Source: Streptomyces sp. L2 (GTDB taxonomy: Bacteria; Actinomycetota; Actinomycetes; Streptomycetales; Streptomycetaceae). Taken from it: a DNA stretch of 64,000 nt. The stretch is from contig NZ_QBDT01000001.1 of NCBI RefSeq assembly GCF_004124325.1, positions 6,014,001-6,078,000 on the forward strand, given 5' to 3'. Positions within the stretch are counted from its first letter, which is position 1, and every line of letters begins with the position of its first letter. The position numbers were made by a program, and so were the translations under genes. Shown in pieces: positions 35,879 through 44,668 of this stretch. The notes below the pieces were generated by a model, which saw only the letters and a list, made by a program, of their open reading frames with translations, was not told the origin of the DNA and ran no database searches.

Positions 35879-37717
35879 ATGGCGGCGCATTTCGGCAGGC
35901 GGCTGCGCAAGGGAGCGGCGACCACGGCCGTGGCCGCGGCAGCGGTCGCGGCACTGTCCGCGTCCCAGGCTCCGGGAGCGACGGGAGAGGACCACGGCAG
36001 ACAGGCAGCGGCCGGCGCCGCCACCTCCGCGCCGGACACCGGTGCCGACGGCAACGCCACGGGCGACTCGCCGTACTACACGGACCTGCCGCCGCTGAAC
36101 AGCCCCGACCCCAGCCCGCCCGCCGCAACCGGCACCCCCGTCTCCCCGGGGGCCACCGAGGCGGGCATACCGGCCACAGTCCTGGACGCCTACAAGAGGG
36201 CCGCGACCGAGCTGCGCGGCTCCAAGCGGGGCTGCAACCTGCCTTGGCAGCTGCTGGCCGCCATCGGCAAGGTCGAGTCGGGCCAGGCCCGCGGCGGCAG
36301 GGTCGACGCCGACGGCACGACGATCGGCCGCATCCTCGGCCCGCAGCTGGACGGCAACGGCTTCGCGCTCATCAAGGACACCGATCACGGCGAGTACGAC
36401 GGCAACAGCTCCTACGACCAGGCCGTCGGCCCGATGCAGTTCATCCCCTCCACCTGGCGGTGGGCCGGCCGCGACGGCAACGGCGACGGCAAGAAGGACC
36501 CCAACAACGTCTACGACGCCGCCCTCGCCGCCGGCCACTACCTGTGCCGCAACGACTGGGACCTCGCCCGCGAGGCCGACCTGCACAGCGCGATCCTCAG
36601 CTACAACGGCTCGCAGGAGTACCTGAACACGGTCCTGACCTGGCTGGAGTACTACCGCAAGGGCACCCACTCCGTCCCCGACGGCACCGGCGGCCTGCCG
36701 TCCCACCGCAGCGACACCCCCGCGGGCGACGACCCGCACACCGGCACCGGGAAGACGCCGAAGACCTCCCCGCCGTCCACGAAGCCCCCGAAGAAGCAGA
36801 CTCCGCGCCCGCACAAGCCGGGCGGCGGCACCCACTCGACCGATCCGGCCCCGCCCACTCCGCCCGCCCCGCCGACTCCGCAGACGCCCACCGACACCGT
36901 GGACCACCTCCAGGACGCGGGTACGACCGAGCTCACCGCGATGGCGGGCGACGCGTTCACCCAGAGGATCAGCACCCGGGCCGAGACGAAGGCCGGCGCG
37001 GCCGTCGGCAAGGTCAGGGTCCGGTTCACCATCACCGGTGACACCGACGCCACCTTCACCGGCGGCGAGACCGTGGCCACCGTCACCACCGACGCCAAGG
37101 GCGTGGCACTCGCGCCGGCGCTCCAGGCGGGCGAGAAGACCGGCGACTTCACCGTGCACACCGCCGTCGTGGGCCGCTCCGTCAAGGGAGTCGACTACAC
37201 GGCCACCGTCACCGCGCGCGCGGCCGACACCCTGGCCCGCACCAGCGACACCCCGCTGACCTGTACCCCCGGCGGCGAGTTCGCCGAACAGGTCCAGCTG
37301 AAGGCGACGTACAAGGGCGCGATCGCGCACGACGTCGCGGCCACCGCAACCCTCGTCAAGTCCACCGACGACCCCGCCGCCGAGCCGGTCGAGAACGACA
37401 AGGGCCCCTACTTCCAGGTCAAGGACCCCAAGGACGGCAGCACCAAGACCGTACGCACCCTCACCGGCCTCAAGACGGACGACAAGGGCCTGCTCACCCT
37501 GCCGAAGCTGTACGCGGACGACACCGCCGGCACCTTCCTGCTCCGCGTCACCACCACCGGCGGGGCGACGCTCACCGTCGAACTGACGGTCGCGGCCGCC
37601 GACACGGGCACCGGCACCGGCACGGATACCAGCACCGGCACTGGTACCGACACGGGCACGGGCACGGGGACCTCCACCAGCCCGTCGCCGGACCCGAGCC
37701 CGTCCCAGAAGCCGTAA
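35879..37717 (+). CDS. Secreted lytic transglycosylase with repeat tail
   Basis: A 612-residue exported protein. The signal peptide is RRLRKGAATTAVAAAAVAAL, cleaved near residue 35. The SLT-type transglycosylase domain (about 100-260) has the catalytic Glu in LLAAIGKVESGQARGG and the segments VGPMQFIPSTWRWAGRDGNG and AAGHYLCRNDWDL. A Pro/Lys/Thr linker, an Ig-like beta region (about 345-570) and a Thr-Gly-Ser repeat tail follow. It likely cleaves peptidoglycan at the cell wall. ATG 35879 is set by GGGAGGGG; a strong terminator follows. Confidence 0.85.
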   Translation: MAAHFGRRLRKGAATTAVAAAAVAALSASQAPGATGEDHGRQAAAGAATSAPDTGADGNATGDSPYYTDLPPLNSPDPSPPAATGTPVSPGATEAGIPATVLDAYKRAATELRGSKRGCNLPWQLLAAIGKVESGQARGGRVDADGTTIGRILGPQLDGNGFALIKDTDHGEYDGNSSYDQAVGPMQFIPSTWRWAGRDGNGDGKKDPNNVYDAALAAGHYLCRNDWDLAREADLHSAILSYNGSQEYLNTVLTWLEYYRKGTHSVPDGTGGLPSHRSDTPAGDDPHTGTGKTPKTSPPSTKPPKKQTPRPHKPGGGTHSTDPAPPTPPAPPTPQTPTDTVDHLQDAGTTELTAMAGDAFTQRISTRAETKAGAAVGKVRVRFTITGDTDATFTGGETVATVTTDAKGVALAPALQAGEKTGDFTVHTAVVGRSVKGVDYTATVTARAADTLARTSDTPLTCTPGGEFAEQVQLKATYKGAIAHDVAATATLVKSTDDPAAEPVENDKGPYFQVKDPKDGSTKTVRTLTGLKTDDKGLLTLPKLYADDTAGTFLLRVTTTGGATLTVELTVAAADTGTGTGTDTSTGTGTDTGTGTGTSTSPSPDPSPSQKP

Positions 37718-37742
37718 TCAGGCGACGCGGGAACCCCGCACG

Positions 37743-37786
37743 CGCGGCAGGGCGCCGACCGCCCGAGCGGTCGGCGCCCTGCCGCG
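37743..37786. terminator. Strong terminator after the transglycosylase gene
   Basis: A perfect 20-bp stem (37743-37762 with 37767-37786) with a CCGA loop, 26 bases after the stop. No T-run, typical of Streptomyces terminators. Confidence 0.85.
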
Positions 37787-37918
37787 TTCGTGGGTGCCGT
37801 CCCGCGCCCGGCCCTTCTCCTCCTGTCCGACGTGTTCTCATCTCGGCCGCCCCTTGCTACCGTGCCGGACCTGACGACCCGTCAGGACCCGTCAGGAACC
37901 GTCCGCCGGGAGGCCGAG

Positions 37919-38053
37919 ATGCGCGCCCTGATCGCCGCCGCAACCGGTCTCGCCCTCGCGTTCGCCCTCGTCCTGACGATCACCGCCGTGGGCACGCCGA
38001 CGGGCCGCACGTCCCCCAGGCCGCTGCTGACGACCGTGCCCGCACACCCCTAG
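37919..38053 (+). CDS. SPW_0924-type small membrane protein
   Basis: A 44-residue protein with one hydrophobic segment (LIAAATGLALAFALVLTITA) and the C-terminal motif SPRPLLTTVPAHP that I associate with the SPW_0924 family. ATG 37919 follows GGGAGGCC. It precedes the DUF3068 gene by 27 bases on the same strand and is probably cotranscribed. Function unknown; likely a membrane or exported peptide. Confidence 0.7.
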   Translation: MRALIAAATGLALAFALVLTITAVGTPTGRTSPRPLLTTVPAHP

Positions 38054-38080
38054 CCGCGCCCGTCCGGGAGGGAGCCCGCC

Positions 38081-39073
38081 ATGCGCCGCACGGCAAGCCT
38101 GGTCCTGCTCGCCTGCGCCGTGTTCTGCGCGGCGCTGTCCCCGCTGATGCGCTGGTACGCCTTTCCGCGGCTGGCCAGGATCCCCGCGAACCAGTACCAG
38201 GACATGGTCCTGGAGGCCAAGGGGGCGACCCTCCTCGACTACGGCACCATGCGCGCGAAGAAGGTCTCCGAGGTCACCATCGTGCAGACCCTCAAGGGCG
38301 ACGTGGCGGCCGCGCAGCGGATCGAGCGGACGGCGGGACGGCCGGTCGTCGTCTGGGACTGTCTGTCCTACGTCCAGGGCCCCGACGGCAAGATGGTCTC
38401 CAAGGTCCCCGAGCGCTACATCTTCGACGCGCACAGCCAGGACCCCGTCCACGCCACCGGCGAGATGGTCGACGGCGACCCCGTCAGACGGGACGGCATC
38501 GAGTTCAAGTGGCCCTTCCTGACCCAGAAGCGGGACTACGAGTACTTCGACGCGCAGACCCGCACCACCAACCCCATCCACTACAAGGGGACGCGCACCT
38601 TCCGGGGCCTGAAGGTCTACTACTTCGAGCAGACCGTCCCGTGGACCAAGGTGCCCCTCCCGAAGAGCATGCCCGTCAAGGGCATCACCCCGGAGGCGGT
38701 GGCCAAGACCGGCACCACCCGCTGGTACACCACCGTCCGCAGGTTCTGGGTCGAACCGGTCACCGGGGCACCCGTCTACGGCGAGGAGCTCCACAAGGAG
38801 GAGCTGCGCGGCGGCACCCTGCTCGGCGGACGCGACAGGGTCACCGCGTTCGCGGGGGACGTGAAGATGCGCCAGGACTACATCGAGCACACGGTCGCCC
38901 TCGTCAAGCACAACCGCACACTCGTCCTGATGCTCACCTCGTACCTGCCGTGGGGTCTGCTCTCCCTCGGTCTGCTGCTCCTCGCCCTCTCCCTCTGGCT
39001 GGAGGCACGTGGGCGCCGCCCGGAGGACCCGGCGCCCACGGAGACTGCGACGCCCGAACCGGTCAGCGTCTGA
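38081..39073 (+). CDS. DUF3068 (PorA-like) membrane-anchored protein
   Basis: A 330-residue protein with an N-terminal hydrophobic segment (LVLLACAVFCAALSPLM) and a C-terminal one (LPWGLLSLGLLLLALSLWL), so a large extracytoplasmic domain lies between two membrane anchors. The sequence LRRYAFPRLA-like start, KVPERYIFDAHSQDPV and YYFEQTVPWTKV are features of DUF3068. The family is called porin-A-like in some databases; porin function is not shown here. A 20-22-bp repeat includes its stop codon. Confidence 0.82.
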   Translation: MRRTASLVLLACAVFCAALSPLMRWYAFPRLARIPANQYQDMVLEAKGATLLDYGTMRAKKVSEVTIVQTLKGDVAAAQRIERTAGRPVVVWDCLSYVQGPDGKMVSKVPERYIFDAHSQDPVHATGEMVDGDPVRRDGIEFKWPFLTQKRDYEYFDAQTRTTNPIHYKGTRTFRGLKVYYFEQTVPWTKVPLPKSMPVKGITPEAVAKTGTTRWYTTVRRFWVEPVTGAPVYGEELHKEELRGGTLLGGRDRVTAFAGDVKMRQDYIEHTVALVKHNRTLVLMLTSYLPWGLLSLGLLLLALSLWLEARGRRPEDPAPTETATPEPVSV

Positions 39074-39120
39074 GGCGATACCGGTCAGAGCCCGAGGCGA
39101 CCGGTCAGCGCCTGAGGCGC
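39059..39120. repeat. 20-22-bp repeat spanning both convergent stops
   Basis: Three copies of CCGGTCAGCGTCTGAGGCGA-like sequence at 39059, 39081 and 39101. The first contains the DUF3068 stop, the third contains the hrpB stop, so the two genes meet inside a tandem repeat. Confidence 0.8.
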
Positions 39121-41648
39121 GCGTTCGTGTGCCGGGTGGGCTCGGCGCCGGCCGGGTCCTCGGGCCACGGATGCTTCGGATAGCGCCCGCGCAACTCCGC
39201 GCGTACGGCCCGGTAGCCGTCCTGCCAGAAGGAGGCGAGGTCGGCGGTCACGGCGGCGGGACGCCCGGCGGGGGAGAGCAGGTGCACGAGCAGCGGAACA
39301 CCGGCCACGGCAGGCGTCCGGTCCAGCCCGAACATCTCCTGCAGCTTCACCGCGAGCACGGGCCGCTCCGGGTCGCCGTAGTCGATCCGGATTCTGGACC
39401 CACTCGGTACGGCCATCCGCTCGGGCGCCAGCTCGTCCAGCCGGGCGGCCTCCCCGCTCGCCCAGGGCAGCAGCCGCGTCAGCGCCTGCCCGGCGTCGAT
39501 CCGCGCGAGATCGCTCCGCCGCCGGGCCCGGCTCAACTCCGGCTCCAGCCACTCGTCCACGCGCGCGTGGAGCGCGCTGTCCGACACGTCGGGCCAGGGC
39601 TCCCCCAGGTGCGCCCGCAGGAACGCGATCCGCTGCCGCAGCAGTACGGCGTCCGCCGGCCACGGCAACAACCCGAGCCCCTCCTCCCGCAGCCCCTCCA
39701 GCAGCGAGCCCCGCACGAGCGCGGGGTCGGCTTCGCCGAGCGGCCGCACCGTCAGCTCGACGGCCCCCAGCCGCTCGACCCGCCGGGCTACGACGTCCCC
39801 CTCGGCCCACCGCACCTCGTCCCGCACGCCCACCAGCGCCGAGGCGGCGTCCCGGGCCACGTCCTCGTCCACGGCGACCCCGAGCCGCACCCGCCCGTGC
39901 GCCGTCCCGGCGCCCCGGCCGGCGACCGCGACAACGATCCACGGCGACCCCCGCAGCCCCGACCCCTCACCCACCTCGACCCGGGTCCCGGAGGCCATCA
40001 GATACGACCCCCCGTCCCACTTGGCCACCCGCTCGGGAAACGCCAGCGCGACGACCCTCCCGGCATTCGCCCGCGCGGGAGCGACCTCCGCGGTGGGGCT
40101 GCCGTTCCGCGCCCCACCCCCGGGCGCGTCGACCGGCGGGTGGGCGAACTCGGCCGCCGCGGACCGCAGCCGCCGTACCTCCGCACGCCACCGGGTGCCG
40201 TAGGCATCGTCCCCGCCCCGGGCCCGCCGCAGCGCCGCCTCCAGATCGTCGCCGTACTCCCGGGGAACCTCCTCGGACAGCAGGGCCACCACCTCGGCCC
40301 CTCCGCCGGACGTGTCCAGCAGTGCCCGCCCCAGCCGGGGATGCACCCCCAGCCGGGCCAGCCGCGTCCCCGCCGGGGTGGCGCGGCCGGTGGGCTCCAC
40401 CGCGCCGACCGCCCGCAGCACCTCCCGGGCGGCGGCCATCGCGCCGGCCGGCGGAGCGTCCAGCAGCGCCAGCCCGGCGGCGTCGGGGTCGCCCCAGCAG
40501 GCCGCCTGGAGGGCGAACGCCGTCAGGTCGGCCACCTTGATCTCCGGCGCGGGGAAGGCCGGCCGGCGCCCGTCCTCGGCCTCCGCCCAGCACCGGTACA
40601 CCGTGCCCGGCGCCTCACGCCCGGCCCGGCCCGCACGCTGCCGCCCCGCCGCGCGGGACGCCCGTACCGTGGTCAGTCCGCTCAGCCCGCGCGCGTGGTC
40701 CACCCGCGGCTCCCGGGCGAGCCCGGAGTCCACCACCACCCGCACCCCGGGCACCGTCAGGGACGACTCCGCCACCGACGTGGCCAGCACCACCCGGCGC
40801 CGCGTCCCCGGTGCCAGCACCGCGTCCTGCACGGCCGCCGGCGCGCGCCCGTGCACCTGGAGCACGTCCACGCCGCCGCCCGGGCCTCCGGCATCCCGCA
40901 GCTGTGCGGCCACCCGCGCGATCTCGCCCACGCCCGGCAGGAAACACAGCACGTCCCCGGTCCGCTCGGCCAGCGCCCGCCGGACCACCGACGCCACGTG
41001 CGCCAGCAGCGCCGGGTCGACCCGCATTCCGTCCGGCGGCCGTACCGGACGCGCGGGTGGCGCCCAGACCGTCTCGACGGGGTGCGCGGTCCCCGCCGCC
41101 TCCACAACCGGCGCCCCGCCGAGCAACCGCGCCCATCCCTGGGCGTCCGTGGTCGCCGACGCGGCCACCAGCCCCAGCTCCGGCCGCAGGGTCTGCCGTA
41201 CGTCCCACAGGAACGCGGCCGCCGTGTCCGCGTCCAGATGCCGTTCATGGCACTCGTCGAGGACGACCACGTCGACGCCGGGCAGCTCCTGGTCCCGCTG
41301 GAGGCGCTGCAGCAGCACGCCGGTCGTCACGACCTCCACGCGCGTGTGCCGCCCCACGACCCGCTCGCCGCGCACGGTGTGGCCGACGCTCCGGCCCGGC
41401 TGCTCGCCCAGCAGCCACGCCATCCGCCGCGCGGCGGCCCGGGCGGCGATCCGCCGCGGCTCCGCCACCACCACCCGGCGCGCCGGGCCGCCCCCGACCA
41501 GGCCCGCCAGCACCAGCGGCACCAGCGTCGTCTTGCCAGTGCCGGGCGGGGCCACCAGGACGGCGGTGCCGTCCTCCTCCAGGGCCGCGGTCAGGACAGG
41601 CAGCGCGGAGCGTACGGGCAGTGCGTCCAGGGCGTCGTAACGGATCAC
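39105..41648 (-). CDS. hrpB: ATP-dependent helicase HrpB
   Basis: An 847-residue DEAH/RHA-type helicase. Motif I is APPGTGKTTLVPL, motif Ia VVVAEPRRIAARAAARR, motif II DVVVLDECHERH, motif III SATTDAQ, and motif VI GRAGREAPGTVYR with RQRAGRAGR. The C-terminal HrpB domain ends with the characteristic LLVHLLSPAGRPAAVTADLASF-type segment. GTG 41648 starts MIRYDALDALPVRSALP. It is single-gene, between DUF3068 (convergent) and a methyltransferase. The cellular substrate of HrpB is not settled. Confidence 0.92.
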   Translation of the reverse strand: MIRYDALDALPVRSALPVLTAALEEDGTAVLVAPPGTGKTTLVPLVLAGLVGGGPARRVVVAEPRRIAARAAARRMAWLLGEQPGRSVGHTVRGERVVGRHTRVEVVTTGVLLQRLQRDQELPGVDVVVLDECHERHLDADTAAAFLWDVRQTLRPELGLVAASATTDAQGWARLLGGAPVVEAAGTAHPVETVWAPPARPVRPPDGMRVDPALLAHVASVVRRALAERTGDVLCFLPGVGEIARVAAQLRDAGGPGGGVDVLQVHGRAPAAVQDAVLAPGTRRRVVLATSVAESSLTVPGVRVVVDSGLAREPRVDHARGLSGLTTVRASRAAGRQRAGRAGREAPGTVYRCWAEAEDGRRPAFPAPEIKVADLTAFALQAACWGDPDAAGLALLDAPPAGAMAAAREVLRAVGAVEPTGRATPAGTRLARLGVHPRLGRALLDTSGGGAEVVALLSEEVPREYGDDLEAALRRARGGDDAYGTRWRAEVRRLRSAAAEFAHPPVDAPGGGARNGSPTAEVAPARANAGRVVALAFPERVAKWDGGSYLMASGTRVEVGEGSGLRGSPWIVVAVAGRGAGTAHGRVRLGVAVDEDVARDAASALVGVRDEVRWAEGDVVARRVERLGAVELTVRPLGEADPALVRGSLLEGLREEGLGLLPWPADAVLLRQRIAFLRAHLGEPWPDVSDSALHARVDEWLEPELSRARRRSDLARIDAGQALTRLLPWASGEAARLDELAPERMAVPSGSRIRIDYGDPERPVLAVKLQEMFGLDRTPAVAGVPLLVHLLSPAGRPAAVTADLASFWQDGYRAVRAELRGRYPKHPWPEDPAGAEPTRHTNARLRR

Positions 41649-41766
41649 GCCCCCCAGTGTCGTACGACCCGGAAATCAGCCTCTACGCGCGCGTGGGCCG
41701 TGCACGAGCCGTCACGCTCGTGTGCGCCATGCGTGAGCCGTCACGCGCGCGTGCCTTCAGTCCCGC

Positions 41767-42591
41767 TCAGTCCCGCTCGCAGACGAAGATCGCCGTTCCC
41801 GGGATCAGGTTGCCCCGCAGGGGAGACCAGCCGCCCCACTCCGAGCTGTTCCAGGCCGGCCACTCCGGCTCGACCAGGTCCACCAGCCGGAAGCCCGCGG
41901 CCACGATGTCCCGGATCCGGTCGCCGAGCGTCCGGTGGTGTTCCACGTACACCGCGCGGCCGGCGTCGTCCTGCTCGACGTACGGGGTCCGGTCGAAGTA
42001 GGACGACGCCACCGCGAGCCCCTCCGGGCCCGGTTCGTCGGGGAAGGCCCAGCGGATCGGGTGCGTCACGGAGAACACGAAGCGCCCGCCCGGCCGCAGC
42101 ACCCGGCGCACCTCGCGCAGCACCTCCCGCGGATCCGCGACGAACGGCAGCGCCCCGTACGCCGAGCACGCCAGGTCGAAGGAGCCGTCCGCGAAGGGCA
42201 GCGCGGCGGCGTCGGCGCAGACCAGGGGAAACGGTCCGCCGATGCGCAGCGCGTGCTGCAGCTGCCGGTGCGAGAGGTCCAGGGCGACCGGACGTGCGCC
42301 CTGCGCGGCCAGCCAGCGCGCGCACTGGGCCGCGCCGGCCCCGATCTCCAGGACCTCCTTGCCCTTCAGCTCCTCGGGCGGCCCGAGGAGCTCGGCCTCC
42401 ACCTCGTCCAGGCCCTCGGGCCCCCATACGAAGCGGTCGTCGCCCAGGAACGTGCCGTGCTCGATCTGGTACTCGTCGGCGTTGCGGTCCCACCAGCCAC
42501 GGTTGGCCCGCGCGCTCTCCGCGACCCCGGCGTCACGCCGGGTGGCCTCGGGCTCGGGTGCCTCGGGGACGTACGGTTCCGGCTCTTGGAT
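41767..42591 (-). CDS. Class I SAM-dependent methyltransferase with non-standard start
   Basis: A Rossmann-type methyltransferase: motif I is VLEIGAGAAQCARWLAAQG, then ADAAALPFADGSFDLACSAY and VLRPGGRFVFSVTHPIRW. The first standard start in frame is GTG 42402 (211 residues), but the frame continues upstream for 63 codons of family-like sequence (ANRGWWDRNADEYQIEHGTF, then DDRFVWGPEGLDE) with no ATG, GTG or TTG. A ribosome site GAGGGAG ends six bases before an ATC at 42589-42591, taken here as the start with low certainty. The substrate is unknown. It is divergent from rpsA. Confidence 0.75.
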   Translation of the reverse strand: MQEPEPYVPEAPEPEATRRDAGVAESARANRGWWDRNADEYQIEHGTFLGDDRFVWGPEGLDEVEAELLGPPEELKGKEVLEIGAGAAQCARWLAAQGARPVALDLSHRQLQHALRIGGPFPLVCADAAALPFADGSFDLACSAYGALPFVADPREVLREVRRVLRPGGRFVFSVTHPIRWAFPDEPGPEGLAVASSYFDRTPYVEQDDAGRAVYVEHHRTLGDRIRDIVAAGFRLVDLVEPEWPAWNSSEWGGWSPLRGNLIPGTAIFVCERD

Positions 42592-42963
42592 GATCGGCTC
42601 CCTCGTCGTACTCTTCCGTCCAACCGACGGGCCGCGGCGCGTGTCACGGAGGGGTTCCGTACGCCTGCACGGCGTGATGGGACGTTTCTTGTGCCGGGTA
42701 TGCGGCGATCTGCCCCGGGTGTGCGCCTTCGCGCATTGACCCTGCTCGGCTGCCCCCGTATGCTACAAGTTGCGCTGCGGGCCTGCGCACCTCAGACGTA
42801 GCAGGCTGCGCTCGCATCTGTTGTATGTCCCCTCGGTTGTCGAGGCGCCGTCACCAGTGTCTGGTGGGGCGCTTCCTTGGCTGTCCGGCTTCTACAGAGC
42901 GATACGGGCTCCCGGCGTAGCAGTACCTACGACTTCAATGTCCGTACCGGAGCCCTTTCCCAC
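42592..42963. other. rpsA upstream region and leader
   Basis: A 372-base gap between the divergent methyltransferase and rpsA. It contains a clear vegetative promoter (42736-42764) and a leader of about 190 bases before the rpsA ATG. The leader may be structured (GCGGGCCTGCGC and similar short repeats), but no known ribosomal-protein leader was recognised. Confidence 0.55.
42736..42764 (+). promoter_or_regulatory. Vegetative promoter of rpsA
   Basis: TTGACC (42736-42741) and TATGCT (42759-42764) are spaced by exactly 17 bases, close to the main sigma-factor consensus. Transcription would begin near 42771, leaving about 190 bases of untranslated leader. Confidence 0.75.
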
Positions 42964-44460
42964 ATGACGAGCAGCACCGAGACCACCGCCACCACCCCGC
43001 AGGTTGCGGTCAACGACATCGGTAACGAGGAAGCCTTCCTCGCCGCGATCGACGAGACGATCAAGTACTTCAACGACGGCGACATCGTCGACGGCGTCAT
43101 CGTGAAGGTCGACCGGGACGAGGTCCTGCTCGACATCGGTTACAAGACCGAAGGTGTCATCCCGAGCCGCGAGCTCTCGATCAAGCACGACGTCGACCCG
43201 AACGAGGTCGTCGCCGTCGGTGACGAGATCGAGGCCCTGGTCCTCCAGAAGGAGGACAAGGAAGGCCGCCTGATCCTCTCGAAGAAGCGCGCCCAGTACG
43301 AGCGCGCCTGGGGCACCATCGAGAAGATCAAGGAAGAGGACGGCATCGTCACCGGTACCGTCATCGAGGTCGTCAAGGGTGGTCTCATCCTCGACATCGG
43401 CCTCCGTGGCTTCCTGCCGGCCTCCCTCGTCGAGATGCGCCGTGTCCGCGACCTCCAGCCCTACGTGGGCAAGGAGCTCGAGGCCAAGATCATCGAGCTG
43501 GACAAGAACCGCAACAACGTGGTCCTGTCCCGCCGCGCCTGGCTGGAGCAGACCCAGTCCGAGGTCCGCCAGACGTTCCTCACGACCCTCCAGAAGGGTC
43601 AGGTCCGCTCCGGTGTGGTCTCCTCGATCGTCAACTTCGGTGCCTTCGTGGACCTGGGTGGCGTCGACGGTCTGGTCCACGTCTCCGAGCTCTCCTGGAA
43701 GCACATCGACCACCCCTCCGAGGTCGTCGAGGTCGGCCAGGAGGTCACCGTCGAGGTCCTCGACGTCGACATGGACCGCGAGCGTGTCTCCCTGTCGCTG
43801 AAGGCGACCCAGGAAGACCCGTGGCAGCAGTTCGCCCGCACCCACCAGATCGGCCAGGTCGTGCCCGGCAAGGTCACGAAGCTGGTTCCGTTCGGTGCGT
43901 TCGTCCGCGTGGACGAGGGCATCGAGGGTCTGGTCCACATCTCCGAGCTGGCCGAGCGCCACGTGGAGATCCCGGAGCAGGTCGTCCAGGTCAACGACGA
44001 GATCTTCGTCAAGGTCATCGACATCGACCTCGAGCGCCGTCGCATCAGCCTCTCGCTGAAGCAGGCCAACGAGTCCTTCGGTGCCGACCCGGCCTCGGTC
44101 GAGTTCGACCCGACCCTGTACGGCATGGCCGCGTCCTACGACGACCAGGGCAACTACATCTACCCCGAGGGCTTCGACCCCGAGACCAACGACTGGCTTG
44201 AGGGCTACGAGAAGCAGCGCGAGGAGTGGGAGCGCCAGTACGCCGAGGCGCAGACCCGCTTCGAGCAGCACCAGCAGCAGGTCATCAAGTCCCGCGAGGC
44301 CGACGCGGCTGCAGCCGCCGAGGGCGGGGACGCCGCGGGTGCCGCTCCGGTCGCGGGTGGCGGTTCGTACTCCTCCGAGGGTGCGGACACCTCCGGTGCG
44401 CTGGCCTCGGACGAGGCGCTGGCCGCGCTGCGCGAGAAGCTGGCCGGGGGCCAGAGCTGA
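42964..44460 (+). CDS. rpsA: 30S ribosomal protein S1
   Basis: A 498-residue ribosomal protein that binds mRNA on the small subunit. Four S1 (OB-fold) repeats are visible, starting near GDIVDGVIVKVDRDEVLLDI, DGIVTGTVIEVVKGGLILDI, KGQVRSGVVSSIVNFGAFVD and IGQVVPGKVTKLVPFGAFVR, each ending in RISLSLK-type strands. The C-terminal 130 residues are a charged, then Ala/Gly-rich tail. The start ATG 42964 has GGAG about ten bases upstream. A strong T-run terminator follows. Confidence 0.97.
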   Translation: MTSSTETTATTPQVAVNDIGNEEAFLAAIDETIKYFNDGDIVDGVIVKVDRDEVLLDIGYKTEGVIPSRELSIKHDVDPNEVVAVGDEIEALVLQKEDKEGRLILSKKRAQYERAWGTIEKIKEEDGIVTGTVIEVVKGGLILDIGLRGFLPASLVEMRRVRDLQPYVGKELEAKIIELDKNRNNVVLSRRAWLEQTQSEVRQTFLTTLQKGQVRSGVVSSIVNFGAFVDLGGVDGLVHVSELSWKHIDHPSEVVEVGQEVTVEVLDVDMDRERVSLSLKATQEDPWQQFARTHQIGQVVPGKVTKLVPFGAFVRVDEGIEGLVHISELAERHVEIPEQVVQVNDEIFVKVIDIDLERRRISLSLKQANESFGADPASVEFDPTLYGMAASYDDQGNYIYPEGFDPETNDWLEGYEKQREEWERQYAEAQTRFEQHQQQVIKSREADAAAAAEGGDAAGAAPVAGGGSYSSEGADTSGALASDEALAALREKLAGGQS

Positions 44461-44510
44461 GCTCCCCCAGAGGGGGCACCCCCAGCCGCTGAGGCTTAGC
44501 CGTTGAGGCT

Positions 44511-44552
44511 GAGGGGCCGTACCTTTTGAGGTACGGCCCCTCGGTGTTTTTT
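44511..44552 (+). terminator. Intrinsic terminator of rpsA
   Basis: GAGGGGCCGTACC (44511-44523) pairs with GGTACGGCCCCTC (44530-44542) across a TTTTGA loop and is followed by GGTGTTTTTT, a classical intrinsic terminator. Confidence 0.92.
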
Positions 44553-44595
44553 GGGGCGCCTGTTGTGTTCTGGGTGCGGATGAGTTGTGGCTTGT

Positions 44596-44650
44596 CGCGC
44601 CCGCGCGGCGGAGCCACATATCGATACAGTCCCGCGCCCCTTAGGGGCGC
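44596..44650. repeat. Dispersed element, copy 2 (rpsA 3' flank)
   Basis: CGCGCCCGCGCGGCGGAGCC, ACATATCGATACAGTCC and CGCGCCCCTTAGGGGCGC match the reverse complement of 33804-33859 with few changes. Both copies lie directly 3' of a housekeeping gene. Confidence 0.75.
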
Positions 44651-44668
44651 CTGCAGGTCGGCCGGCTC

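Noticed and set aside
39105..41648. General DEAD-box RNA helicase
   Set aside because: The DECH-box, RHA-type motifs and the specific C-terminal domain indicate HrpB.
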